Source of the DNA: Chloroflexota bacterium | Lineage (GTDB): Bacteria > Chloroflexota > JAJPGV01 | Assembly: GCA_021325635.1 (NCBI GenBank) | Contig: JAJPGV010000023.1 | Span: 153,045-217,044 of the forward strand | Length of the DNA: 64,000 nt | Reading direction: 5' to 3' | Part shown: positions 28,731 to 37,190 of the stretch, piece after piece | How the letters are laid out: each line of letters opens with the position of its first letter | Numbering within the stretch: the first letter of the stretch is position 1 | Made by a program: the position numbers and the translations under genes | Notes under the pieces: generated by a model | Seen by the model: the letters and a program-made list of their open reading frames with translations, nothing else | Told to the model about the DNA's origin: nothing | Database searches by the model: none

Positions 28731-30419
28731 CTAGATCTCCCCGGTCACGGAGCTCAGCCTGCCGCTCAGGCGCAGCTTGTCCAGCGCTCCGTCGACAGCT
28801 CCAAGCAGCGCGTGATCGCGGTTACGAAGGGCGACGACGTAGTCGACGGGCACGTAGTCGCCGTCCTCGCGATCGAAGGCGGGCACCGAATCTTCGTAGT
28901 ATGTGCTGGAATAGGCAAGCTCGTCGCGCCATTCCATGATCGCCGGGAACGACGAGATGATGACGTCCGCTTTGTCGACGATCACGGCGTTCTTCAGCCC
29001 ATCGCTGGACATGTTGAGAATCTCTGCCCGCACGCCCAGCTCGCCGGCGATGGCCCGGGCCACGTCCACGTCAATGCCTTCGAAGCTGCCGTCAGGGGCC
29101 ACGGATTCCAAAGGTGGGAAGCTGGCGTCCATCGCTACACGCAGCACGCCCGCCTGCTCGACGCTTTCGAGTGACACGTCGCGAGGCACGGGGCAGCCGG
29201 TGAAGATGCAGGCCAGCCGCAGCGCGGCGCCGTGCGTCCAATCGGACAGGCGGTTCCACGATTGCAGGAGCGGATCGTGCGAGGTTGAGACAGACGCGGG
29301 ACGCTGCCTTGCCGGGGGCGGCGGGCGCAGCCCTGCCGTCGCCGCCTTCTGCAGCGCAAGGTACAGCGGCGTAGGGCTGAAGTCCGTGCGGACGAGGCTC
29401 CAGGCGTCGTTGTAGTTGTGCGCTGCGGCCGGGAGACGGAACTGCCAGATGCAGAGAGCCGCCAGCCAGGGCCAATCGGAGGCCATCCGGATGGCCCGCA
29501 GCGTGTAGTCGACTTGCTGCGCCGGCGAGACGCCGCGGACCCAGCGCGGGTAGTCGTTCCAGCCGGTCTCGGTGACGTAGATCTGCTTGGCGGCGTCGCC
29601 GTTCCGCTCCATCACCTGGCGCAGCAGCTCCACCCGCCGGAAGTTCACCTCGCCGATTGATGGCGGCTCGTTGGGGTCGTGCCTCCAGCCGTAGGTGTGC
29701 GCCCCCAGGCCATCAAAAGAGCCGGCGGCGCCGGCGTCGTACAGGCCTTGCAGGTAATCCACGTCGGCCATCGCCCGATCGCTGTTCTCGGGCGTAGGCG
29801 CCAGCGGCGCTGACAGCACCAGGCTCCCCGGGTCGGCCGCTTTGATCGGTCCGTACACGGCTCGCAGCAGCCCCGCGTACTCAGCCGGAGCGGGCTTCTT
29901 GAACCCCCATTCGTACGCCAGGTTGGGCTCGTTCCAGATCACGTAGGCGGCGATCTTGCCGCGGTAGCGCGTGGCGAACTCGGTAACGAACCGCGTGAAG
30001 GCGGGATAGCTGGCGGGATCCAGCTCGGTGTTGGCCGTGGCCACGGGCCTGGCCCAATCCGGAACTCCATCCAGGCGGGCAATGAGCTTCAACCCCTGCC
30101 GGTTGGCATGATTGACCACCAGGTCGGTGTGCGACCAATCCCAGGAGCCGGGCCCGCCCTTCTGGATGTAGTTCCAGGGGAAGTACTCGACGTCCCAGGC
30201 GGCGCCCATGTCTCGCACCATCTCCAGCGTGTACTGGATCTTGGTCTGCTCCACCTCGTCGGTGAGCCGCGTGTGCACGCCCAGTTTGGGCAGCTCGGTC
30301 ACGACCTGTTGGGGCTCGGGGAGGCGCAGGCGATTGGGGTCCTCCAGCGGCAGAATGACTGCCCGCCACACCGTGAGCGCGACGGCCAGGAGCAGGAGCG
30401 CGAGGGCCGCTGGCTTCAT
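28731..30419 (-). CDS. Fusion of clan-A glycosidase with a shortened solute-binding (SBP_bac_3) domain
   Basis: 562 aa. An N-terminal hydrophobic segment (about 3-24) acts as signal anchor. Residues about 45-360 form a clan GH-A TIM barrel with acid/base E164 in WNEPN and nucleophile E284 in VTETGWND, closest in style to GH39 or xylosidase-like enzymes. A Pro-rich linker follows (365-375). Residues about 418-562 resemble family-3 periplasmic binding proteins ([33 protein letters not shown]). The second lobe appears deleted, since the sequence jumps from [13 protein letters not shown] to the C-terminal part. It lies 13 bp after rimM and 2 bp before trmD. Confidence 0.82.
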   Translation of the reverse strand: MKPAALALLLLAVALTVWRAVILPLEDPNRLRLPEPQQVVTELPKLGVHTRLTDEVEQTKIQYTLEMVRDMGAAWDVEYFPWNYIQKGGPGSWDWSHTDLVVNHANRQGLKLIARLDGVPDWARPVATANTELDPASYPAFTRFVTEFATRYRGKIAAYVIWNEPNLAYEWGFKKPAPAEYAGLLRAVYGPIKAADPGSLVLSAPLAPTPENSDRAMADVDYLQGLYDAGAAGSFDGLGAHTYGWRHDPNEPPSIGEVNFRRVELLRQVMERNGDAAKQIYVTETGWNDYPRWVRGVSPAQQVDYTLRAIRMASDWPWLAALCIWQFRLPAAAHNYNDAWSLVRTDFSPTPLYLALQKAATAGLRPPPPARQRPASVSTSHDPLLQSWNRLSDWTHGAALRLACIFTGCPVPRDVSLESVEQAGVLRVAMDASFPPLESVAPDGSFEGIDVDVARAIAGELGVRAEILNMSSDGLKNAVIVDKADVIISSFPAIMEWRDELAYSSTYYEDSVPAFDREDGDYVPVDYVVALRNRDHALLGAVDGALDKLRLSGRLSSVTGEI

Positions 30420-30432
30420 CCCGGGCCGCGGT

Positions 30433-30966
30433 TCACTGAATCTCTTCGGCCTCGTCCGGCAGGAGTCCGGGCAGCAGGTGCACCACCAACCTGCCGCCTT
30501 CGAGATCTACCTGACGTATGACCTCCTCGATGGCCGGAAGCAGCAACTCGCCGCGCTCGGTCCGGACGGCGTAGACGTCGTTCGCGCCGGTTTCGAGGAC
30601 CTCGGCCACCGGGCCCAGCTCGCGACCGTCTTCCGTAACCACGTTCAGCCCTACGATCTGGAAGACGTAGAACTGGTCCGAAGAGAGCTTGGCCAGGTCG
30701 TCGCCCGGCACCCGCAAATAGCGTCCGCGCAGCTCTTCGGCTCGATTGCGATCCGCCACCTCGGCCAGCTTGATCACCGCCTGGCCCTTGTGCCAGCGGC
30801 TGTGCTCTACCCTGAACGGCTCCGGCTCGCGCTCTACGAACAGCCGCGCGCCGGGCTCGAAGCGTTCGGGGAAGTCCGTTTGTGAGAGGACCCGGACCTC
30901 GCCCCTGGTCCCGAAGGCAGCCAGGATTTTGCCCACGATGAGCCATTCCGGAGGCGCCGACATCAC
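30433..30966 (-). CDS. rimM: Ribosome maturation factor RimM
   Basis: Assembly factor for the 30S head that binds uS19, 177 aa. The N-terminal RimM domain begins WLIVGKILAAFGTRGEVRV. The C-terminal PRC-barrel contains DQFYVFQIVGLNVVTEDG and GANDVYAVRTERGELLLPAI. It follows khpA by 44 bp in the usual rpsP-khpA-rimM-trmD order. The start gives MMSAPPEWLIVG; the second Met is also possible. Confidence 0.96.
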   Translation of the reverse strand: MMSAPPEWLIVGKILAAFGTRGEVRVLSQTDFPERFEPGARLFVEREPEPFRVEHSRWHKGQAVIKLAEVADRNRAEELRGRYLRVPGDDLAKLSSDQFYVFQIVGLNVVTEDGRELGPVAEVLETGANDVYAVRTERGELLLPAIEEVIRQVDLEGGRLVVHLLPGLLPDEAEEIQ

Positions 30967-31010
30967 TGCAAGGGTAGCCGCCTGAGGCAGATACCAGGAG
31001 GCTCGCGGAG

Positions 31011-31238
31011 CTAGACGATCTCCAGGACGGCGCGCTTGCCCTGCTTGGTGGCCGACACTTTCAGCAGGCTGCGCAGTGCGCGGGCCGTGCGGCCCTGCTT
31101 GCCGATAACCTTGCCGATGTCACCGCGGGCAACCGTCAGCTCAATGACCGTCTGACGGCCGGACGGGATCTCTTCGACCTTGACCTCGTCCGGCTTCGAC
31201 ACGAGGCTTCGAGCCAGGAACTCGATGAGCTCTTTCAT
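31011..31238 (-). CDS. khpA: KH-domain RNA-binding protein KhpA
   Basis: 75 aa, a single KH domain with the GxxG loop in GKVIGKQGRTARALRSLL. Family members (KhpA/YlqC) bind RNA with KhpB/Jag and affect cell division and translation. The location between rpsP and rimM, 6 bp after the rpsP stop, is the standard one. Length is normal for the family. Confidence 0.95.
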   Translation of the reverse strand: MKELIEFLARSLVSKPDEVKVEEIPSGRQTVIELTVARGDIGKVIGKQGRTARALRSLLKVSATKQGKRAVLEIV

Positions 31239-31244
31239 TGGCTC

Positions 31245-31784
31245 TTAGGATTCTGACTTGGCCGGCTTGGCCCGCGCTCGTGCGGGCTTGGCCGCGGTCT
31301 TGGTGGCTGCCTTAGCGGCAGGCTTGGCCTTGGCCGCGGCGGCTCGCGTCGCGCTCGCCGGCTTGGCCGCGCTTGCCGCCGCGGGCTCACCTTCGGCGGC
31401 AGCCTTAGCAGCCGGGCGGACCAGGCGCGGGGCCTCGGTGCGCTTGGCTCGTGCCTGGCGCCGCGCCTTTGTCTCTTCGGACGCGCCCGCGGCAGCCTTC
31501 TTCCGCGCTGGAGCGGCGCTCTTGCGCGCCTGCTCGAACGCGGCGATGACCCCGGCTTTGACGAGCAATCCACGCGCTGTTTCGCTCGGTTGGGCGCCGT
31601 TCCGGAGCCAGCCGACAGTCTTTTCCTCGTCCACCTTGAGGGTGTACGGATCGGTCAATGGGTTGTAGTGACCGAGGATGGCGATGACCTTGCCATCACG
31701 CGGAGCCGTCGAGTCGGCGACGACGATGCGGTAGCTTGCTTGTTTCTTGGCCCCGACGCGGCTCAAGCGGATTCTCAAACTCAC
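31245..31784 (-). CDS. rpsP: 30S ribosomal protein bS16 with long Ala/Lys-rich tail
   Basis: 179 aa. Residues 1 to about 85 are a standard bS16 (SLRIRLSRVGAKKQASYRIV, ADSTAPRDGKVIAILGHYNP). The remaining about 90 residues are an Ala/Lys/Arg/Pro-rich extension, roughly doubling the usual bacterial length. Such basic tails are known in some GC-rich lineages and probably contact rRNA. The start is GTG at 31782-31784, which gives the conserved N-terminus. A frame extending 23 residues further upstream has no homology. It is the first gene of the translation operon. Confidence 0.93.
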   Translation of the reverse strand: MSLRIRLSRVGAKKQASYRIVVADSTAPRDGKVIAILGHYNPLTDPYTLKVDEEKTVGWLRNGAQPSETARGLLVKAGVIAAFEQARKSAAPARKKAAAGASEETKARRQARAKRTEAPRLVRPAAKAAAEGEPAAASAAKPASATRAAAAKAKPAAKAATKTAAKPARARAKPAKSES

Positions 31785-31931
31785 GACAGGGAAGTATAGA
31801 CGGGTAGGGACCGAGCCCGGTGCCGGCCCTAATGGCTGCCGCGCGCGGCACAATCAAGAGAGGGCACGCATACGGAGGCGCTGGACCGGCTCATCGACAC
31901 AATCCGGGCCGAAGGCGTACGCGACGAACGG

Positions 31932-32510
31932 GTGTTGGCAGCCATGCGCAGAGTGGATCGCGCCAGGTTCGTGCCGCCAGAGAGCCACGATCAGGCGTAC
32001 GACAACATCCCGCTGTCCATCGGCTACGGGCAGACGATCTCGCAGCCGTTGGTCGTCGGCCTCATGACCCAGGCGCTCCAGGCCCAGCCTTCGGACCGAG
32101 TGCTGGAGGTTGGCACCGGCTCGGGGTATCACACCGCCATCCTGGCCGAGCTGGCCGCCGAGGTTATCAGTATCGAGCGGCACGCGCGCCTGTCCGAACG
32201 CGCCCGCCTGCTCCTGGAAGATCTCGGCTATCGCAACGTGCGCCTGTTCGTCGGCTCCGGCAGCGGCGGCTGGCCGGTGGCCGCTCCTTACGATCGCATC
32301 CTGGTGACGGCCGGTTCGCCGCGGATTCCTGTCCGACTGCTGGCGAGCCTGGCCAAGAACGGCCGGCTGGTAGTACCGGTTGGCACTCGTCAGGAACAGC
32401 AGCTCGTGCTGCTGGAAAAAGGCCCGCATGGCGTCAGCGAGCGCAGTCTGGGGCCTGTCCGCTTCGTGCCCCTCATCGGCGAAGGGGCGTGGAACGATCA
32501 GGGCGATTAA
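31932..32510 (+). CDS. pcm: Protein-L-isoaspartate O-methyltransferase
   Basis: Repairs isoaspartyl residues in damaged proteins using AdoMet. 192 aa from the GTG at 31932. The AdoMet site is VLEVGTGSGYHTAILAELA, preceded by LSIGYGQTISQP, the characteristic PIMT motif. The frame is open upstream to 31833 and encodes LDRLIDTIRAEGVRDER, which matches the expected family N-terminus. Translation may therefore begin earlier at a non-standard codon such as CTG 31881. Convergent with the small gene and transporter operon downstream. Confidence 0.9.
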   Translation: MLAAMRRVDRARFVPPESHDQAYDNIPLSIGYGQTISQPLVVGLMTQALQAQPSDRVLEVGTGSGYHTAILAELAAEVISIERHARLSERARLLLEDLGYRNVRLFVGSGSGGWPVAAPYDRILVTAGSPRIPVRLLASLAKNGRLVVPVGTRQEQQLVLLEKGPHGVSERSLGPVRFVPLIGEGAWNDQGD

Positions 32511-32523
32511 CGGCGGATGAGAT

Positions 32524-32715
32524 TCAGTGCAGGAACTGCAGAGCGAACTGTCCCAACCGCTGCCGCCGGGCGTCGTCGGAGCCGCTTTGGGTCTGGCGCG
32601 GCGCTGATCCCATCGCCTGGCTGGCTTTGCGCTGATACGCGGGAGCCGCGCCAAGCGCGGTGTCGGCCTTTGGTGTCCGGATAAGCGAGCTCAAGAGCTG
32701 AGAGGCAAGTGTCAT
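32524..32715 (-). CDS. Possible small protein, unknown
   Basis: 63-codon reading frame, ATG at 32713-32715 with GAAGG about 9 bp upstream. The sequence starts MTLASQLLSSLIRTPKADTA and is rich in Ala, Gln and Ser, with no motif I recognise. It would fill most of the 333-bp space between pcm and the NicO-type transporter gene. Support is only the start context and the otherwise empty gap. The rest of that gap (32716-32843) shows nothing clear. Confidence 0.3.
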   Translation of the reverse strand: MTLASQLLSSLIRTPKADTALGAAPAYQRKASQAMGSAPRQTQSGSDDARRQRLGQFALQFLH

Positions 32716-32843
32716 ACCGACCAACCTTCTAGCAAGTTCAGGGCCTAGCGCCGTTCGCCCTTGGCCGCTGCCTGGCGTGCGTTCCTGCTTGTTCGTTACA
32801 ACGCGGCAGGTGACGGGTGAAGGTTGGCCGGCCTGACCGGCTG

Positions 32844-34250
32844 CTAGATCACGCCTGCCTGGAGCAACCCCTGCGCGCTGATGGCCGCGCCCGCCAGCAT
32901 CACCACAAACGCGCTGGCCATGGGGAGCGCCGGTAGGAGCCGGGCGCTGGCTTTGAAGCGCGAAACGTACGAGCCGGCGTGCACCAGCAGCAGGCCGACT
33001 GCGGTCAGGACACCGGCCAGTCCGAGGCTGAAGGCGCAGATGAGCACCAATCCAAAGCCGATCCGGTGCAGCGAGACTGCGCTCAGCAGGACGACCAAGG
33101 CTGAAGGACACGGCAGCAGCCCGCCAGATATGCCCAGCGCCACGACCCGACGAATCGAGGGTCTGGCAGCGTCGGGCGTGTGGTCGTGGTCGTGGTCGTG
33201 GTCGTGGCCGTGAGCGTGATGCTCGTGCGAGGCGTGGGAATGGCCGGCTTCCGCCTCATGGTGATGGGCCTGCAGAAGCGCTGCCCGCAGACGAGGCACG
33301 AACAGCCCCAGGCCAATCAGGACAACCAGCATGCCTGACGAAAAGCTGAGCCATGGATAGAGCTGTTCCGGCAAGACGTATTTCGAGGCGAACAGGGTTA
33401 CTAGCCCCAGGGCGAATACGCCGGCGGTGTGCGTGGCGGTCACCGTCAAGCCCAGCACGACGGCTTGCCACGCCGTCCCTCGCGACCCAACCAGGTAGGC
33501 GGCCACAATCGTCTTGCCATGTCCCGGTGAAAGCGCGTGCAGCGCGCCCAGCACCAGCGCCGCGAGGAGCGAGAACAGCACCACCGCCGCCGAGAGCTCG
33601 GCTGGGTCGATCAAGCCGGCAAAGGCATCTTTGGCCTTGGCGATTCCGGTATCCCCGAGCAGCAGGTCGAGCGGCCCCTTGAAGGGTAGAGAAGGACCGG
33701 CCGACCGCGCCCCAGTCTCCACCCCGGCGGTGAATGCGGCCGCGTGCTGATCCAGCGGGCTGGACAGCAGATCGCTGGGGTAGTCGGTGAGCTCGTGGCT
33801 CACGTCGGTCTGTCCGGGCAGGACAATCTCGCTCCAGCCCACGCGGGATCGATAGTTCGTGTCTTCGTAGCGGATCGCGCTTCCTGCGCGCGGCGCGGTG
33901 AACCAGGCGGCGAGTCGCAGGGTTTTCAGGCCACCCTGTCCGTCCAGCAGTGACAGCTGCGGTTCGCTGGCCTGCAGCCGCAGGTCCCGGCCGTCCGCGC
34001 TGAGGTGCGCCCCGCCGGCGAGCTCGGCCGCTTTGCGGCTGGCATAGCCTTGGTCTACGAGTGGCAGTTCCTGGAAGGTCGGGATCTCGGCCATGTCGAG
34101 CACGTAGCGGACGCGGATCTCGGTATCGGTCAGCTCGATGCGGCTGTAGCGGTTGACGGTGAAGTTGCCCAATGGATGAGCCAGGGCGGCCGCCGTGGGC
34201 CAGGCAACCGTCAGCAGCAGCCCCAGCATGACGGCAAGGCAGCGCTTCAT
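32844..34250 (-). CDS. NicO/RcnA-superfamily metal transporter with His-rich loop
   Basis: 468 aa. A signal peptide (about 1-24) leads to an extracytoplasmic domain of about 190 residues. Six or so transmembrane helices follow, with the motif LHALSPGHGKTIVAAYLVG typical of nickel/cobalt NicO-type proteins. A cytoplasmic or periplasmic loop near residues 330-360 is very rich in His and Asp (HEHHAHGHDHDHDHDH), as in metal exporters. The second half has SGGLLPCPSALVVLLSAVSL. The metal and transport direction are not known. The start overlaps the TPR lipoprotein stop by 4 bp, so it belongs to the DUF4331 operon. Confidence 0.85.
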   Translation of the reverse strand: MKRCLAVMLGLLLTVAWPTAAALAHPLGNFTVNRYSRIELTDTEIRVRYVLDMAEIPTFQELPLVDQGYASRKAAELAGGAHLSADGRDLRLQASEPQLSLLDGQGGLKTLRLAAWFTAPRAGSAIRYEDTNYRSRVGWSEIVLPGQTDVSHELTDYPSDLLSSPLDQHAAAFTAGVETGARSAGPSLPFKGPLDLLLGDTGIAKAKDAFAGLIDPAELSAAVVLFSLLAALVLGALHALSPGHGKTIVAAYLVGSRGTAWQAVVLGLTVTATHTAGVFALGLVTLFASKYVLPEQLYPWLSFSSGMLVVLIGLGLFVPRLRAALLQAHHHEAEAGHSHASHEHHAHGHDHDHDHDHTPDAARPSIRRVVALGISGGLLPCPSALVVLLSAVSLHRIGFGLVLICAFSLGLAGVLTAVGLLLVHAGSYVSRFKASARLLPALPMASAFVVMLAGAAISAQGLLQAGVI

Positions 34251-35554
34251 GCTGTCAGCTCGTGCGCCAGAGGCGCGTAACGTAGTGAGAAATACGGGTT
34301 GATGGCCAGCGCTGTGCGCAGCATGGTGCTGCCCTCGGTGGTGTGAGCCAGCCCGAGCTGGATCATCCCCATGTGGAATTGGAACAGCGCGTTTTTCATC
34401 CCGGTCGACATGGCTAGCTTCTCCTCAGCTTCGGCTTCTTCGTACCGGCCGGCCTTGTACAGCGTCCAGGCCAGGGCGTCGTGGCCCAAGATGCTGGGCC
34501 GTTCCCGGACGCCTCTTTGCCCTTCGTCGACCAGAGAGTCCAGGTGCCGATCGTGGTCGGCGTCGAACAGCGCCATCTCCATGTCCACGTTGGCGCCGCT
34601 GGCCTGGTAGAGCTGCTCCATGGCGCCAACGAGCTCGTACTGCTGTTGAGCCAGGTCGTCCCTGCCACTGGCGGCGTACACGTCGCCCAGCTCGATAACG
34701 TACTGAGGCAGGGGCAGCGTGTCGGTTACCGGCTTGTACAGTGCGATGGCGCCGTCGTAGTCGCCGCGGGCTGCGCTTACCAGCGCCAGGCCTGCTCGCG
34801 CGTGGACGTAGCCTGGTAGGAAGTGGAGAGCTGCCTGGAACTCCTGCTCGGCGGCGTCGAGCTGGCCGCTGTTGAAGTACAGCATGCCCAGCTGATAGCG
34901 GGCCCAAGCGGTGTCGTCCGCCGTTGGCGCGCCCGCGGCTACGGCCTGGCGCATGGCAAGGATGGCGTTGGGCGTGTCGCCGGTCAGCTCGCGGATGTAG
35001 GACACGCGGGAATAGGAGCTGAGGTCAGGGCGAAGATCGACCATACGCTGGATGGTGTCGATGGCTTGCTGATACCGGCCCAGCTCCACCAGCGCGTCCG
35101 CCTTCACACCATACGCGGCCGAGCTGTGCCCGTCCTGCTCGATAGCGCGTCCGGCCCAGGCCAGCGCCTGGCCGAAGTCGTGGCGTGATGACGCTAGGGC
35201 GCCCAGCTCAATCAACGCGTCGACGTTGCTGGGATCGAGCTCCAGCGCCTTGTCCAGCGCCGGCTCCGCCTTGCCGTAGAAGCTGGGATCGGCCGTTTCG
35301 CGCCAGCGCTGGAGGTAACCAGCGCCCAGCCTGGCGTACTGCTCGGCCGAGCCACCGCGCTCCCTGATGGCCGTTTGGAGCTCGGCGATGGCCTTCTCCG
35401 TCGCACCTTCCGCCGAATCTGGGCTGAGGCTGAGCGTCTCGGTCAAGGGTTGGATAGCGGGCGTTGGCGCCGGCCGGGCTGCCGGCTGGCCGCAGCCAGC
35501 CAGCAGTCCCAGCGCGATGGCGCTACTTATCGCCCGGGTAAGGCGCTGCCACAT
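34247..35554 (-). CDS. TPR-repeat lipoprotein
   Basis: 435 aa from the ATG at 35552-35554. The signal peptide MWQRLTRAISSAIALGLLAG ends in lipobox LLAGC. After a Pro-rich spacer come many tetratricopeptide repeats, for example EPALDKALELDPSNVDALIE, DTAWARYQLGMLYFNSGQLD and AWTLYKAGRYEEAEAEEKLA, up to the C-terminus. Such domains scaffold protein partners outside the membrane. The start overlaps the end of the DUF4331 gene by 32 bp, and its stop overlaps the transporter start, so the three form one operon. Confidence 0.86.
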   Translation of the reverse strand: MWQRLTRAISSAIALGLLAGCGQPAARPAPTPAIQPLTETLSLSPDSAEGATEKAIAELQTAIRERGGSAEQYARLGAGYLQRWRETADPSFYGKAEPALDKALELDPSNVDALIELGALASSRHDFGQALAWAGRAIEQDGHSSAAYGVKADALVELGRYQQAIDTIQRMVDLRPDLSSYSRVSYIRELTGDTPNAILAMRQAVAAGAPTADDTAWARYQLGMLYFNSGQLDAAEQEFQAALHFLPGYVHARAGLALVSAARGDYDGAIALYKPVTDTLPLPQYVIELGDVYAASGRDDLAQQQYELVGAMEQLYQASGANVDMEMALFDADHDRHLDSLVDEGQRGVRERPSILGHDALAWTLYKAGRYEEAEAEEKLAMSTGMKNALFQFHMGMIQLGLAHTTEGSTMLRTALAINPYFSLRYAPLAHELTA

Positions 35555-36926
35555 AAGGGAAGCTCGCCAGATAGGGCTTATCCGGGCCATCGACGCCGTC
35601 GCCCAGGGTGGCGCAGGCGGCGTCGGGCTTGAAGTCGGAGTGGAACAGGGCGTAGGTCGAGCCGCAGACTGCGCGCAGCGCGATGTCGACGACGTCGTCA
35701 CTCAGCCGCCGGCCGTTGGGAAAGCCATCCTTCTGCCCGGCCAGCAGGCCCAGGCGGTCGGGGCTGGCGGATGGCGGTATCGCCATGTTCAGCCTGATCT
35801 GCTCGGATGGCTTCACGTTGGCCGGCATGTTCAGTCCCTTGATGCCGGTCAGGAAGATCGCCACCAGGTCGTCGCGTGGGCTGGGTGGCACGTTGATCTT
35901 GAACAGCCCGTTCAGCAGCTTGGCTAACTCGGGATCCGTGACGTAACTCAAGAACTGCCCGTCGGCGCTCGGAACCGATGCGTTCCACAGGTCCTTCTTG
36001 CCCAGTGGAATGACCACCTCGTTCACCAGGGGCATGCCGAGGCGTGACACCTGCACCCAGTTCCCGCCGGCCGCAGCCAGGCTGTCGGGCGTTTGGCCTG
36101 GCGGGGCCACCACGCTAGTCGTCTGGCGGCTGGCCGTGGCCCACACGCCGACGATCGAGTGCGGATCGTTGGGGTCGCTCGCTGCGCTGCCGTCGCTGGT
36201 CAGCTGCGTCTTGGGCACCTGAATGGCGATGGTCTTGACGTTGATGCCCGCCAGCGAGTTCTGAGCCTGCGCGGCCGGGCGGATGTTCAGCAGGTCGAAG
36301 AGGCGCAGGTCGACGAAGAAGGGATCGGCCCGCTGGCCGGCGAAGACCAGGTTGTTGTTGCTGGTCGTGGTCACCGCCGCGGCGGCCACGGCGTCGTAGT
36401 TGGGCAGCGACTTGAGGCCCACGTTGTCGGGTGGGACCGGCACGTTGTCGGCGATGACCGTGGCGCCGTTGGCGTCAACCCTGGTCACCGAGTAGGACTG
36501 CCGGAAGTTGTAGGTCGGGTCCGTCTCGGCGTTGATCGGGCCGGTGTTGTACAGGAAGGTTCCGCCGTTCTGGATGTTGTTCTTGAAGCGGAACTGGAAC
36601 TTGATGTGATCCTGGGCGTCGCCGACGTTATCGACGTGGATTTCGTACAGCACGTCGGGCGACCAGGGATAGAAGTTGGGGCCGCCGCTGGGTACTTCGA
36701 TGGGAATGTAGTTGGCGACGAGCGTCACCGTGCCGGGATTGTCCGGGCTGACGAAGGCGTAGGTATCGGTATTGTCTGCAGCCGGGTCCTGGGTGATGAG
36801 CGGCGCTTCGCGATGGCTGGAAGCCAGCGGCAGGCTTGGCACGAAGCTGCTGGCGACGAGCGCCGCCCCGGCCAGGGCCGTGGCGAGCCGCGCCGCGGAG
36901 CGCTTCCTTATGGGGATAGATGGCAT
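35523..36926 (-). CDS. DUF4331 family secreted protein
   Basis: 467 aa. Sec signal peptide about 1-35, then the DUF4331 hallmark SSHREAPLITQDPAADNTDT, followed by YAFVSPDNPGTVTLVANYIP. Conserved middle parts include DLRLFDLLNIRP and the late DKPYLASFPYVAAPYPG. The family has no established function. It is exported and occurs in many bacteria. Here it is the first gene of an operon with a TPR lipoprotein and a His-rich NicO-type transporter, hinting at a role in metal handling at the cell surface (inference). Confidence 0.88.
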   Translation of the reverse strand: MPSIPIRKRSAARLATALAGAALVASSFVPSLPLASSHREAPLITQDPAADNTDTYAFVSPDNPGTVTLVANYIPIEVPSGGPNFYPWSPDVLYEIHVDNVGDAQDHIKFQFRFKNNIQNGGTFLYNTGPINAETDPTYNFRQSYSVTRVDANGATVIADNVPVPPDNVGLKSLPNYDAVAAAAVTTTSNNNLVFAGQRADPFFVDLRLFDLLNIRPAAQAQNSLAGINVKTIAIQVPKTQLTSDGSAASDPNDPHSIVGVWATASRQTTSVVAPPGQTPDSLAAAGGNWVQVSRLGMPLVNEVVIPLGKKDLWNASVPSADGQFLSYVTDPELAKLLNGLFKINVPPSPRDDLVAIFLTGIKGLNMPANVKPSEQIRLNMAIPPSASPDRLGLLAGQKDGFPNGRRLSDDVVDIALRAVCGSTYALFHSDFKPDAACATLGDGVDGPDKPYLASFPYVAAPYPGDK

Positions 36927-37023
36927 GCTGTTCTCCGTTTCTTCTGAGCTGGGGGGATGGTCCGCGCCTCTTTTGGGGCGCGCACGTACAGGGACCGCCT
37001 CGTTCGAGAGGATGCAGAGTTTG

Positions 37024-37035
37024 GGTCACGTGACC
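37024..37035. promoter_or_regulatory. Palindromic candidate operator upstream of the DUF4331 operon
   Basis: GGTCACGTGACC is a perfect 12-bp palindrome about 98 bp upstream of the DUF4331 start, within the 264-bp divergent region 36927-37190 shared with the GalT/HIT-like gene. A site of this kind suits a dimeric repressor or activator. I see no clear -35/-10 pair next to it. Confidence 0.4.
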
Positions 37036-37190
37036 TGGCCTGAGCTGCCCGGGCCAAGCTAGGTCGAGAAGTGTCGTAGGGGCGCGCCTTCTCTTGCTTC
37101 TCACCAGCCGATTACGCAGCAGCCGGGGGATTGGTTCAGTGCACCGCCCGCGAGCGAGCGCGGCGAGGGAGGAGAGGCTACCGTTAAGTC

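Noticed and set aside
28731..30419. Two separate genes joined by a frameshift error
   Set aside because: The frame is continuous through a plausible Pro-rich linker, and the codon usage does not change at the junction. No evidence for an error is visible, though reads should be checked.
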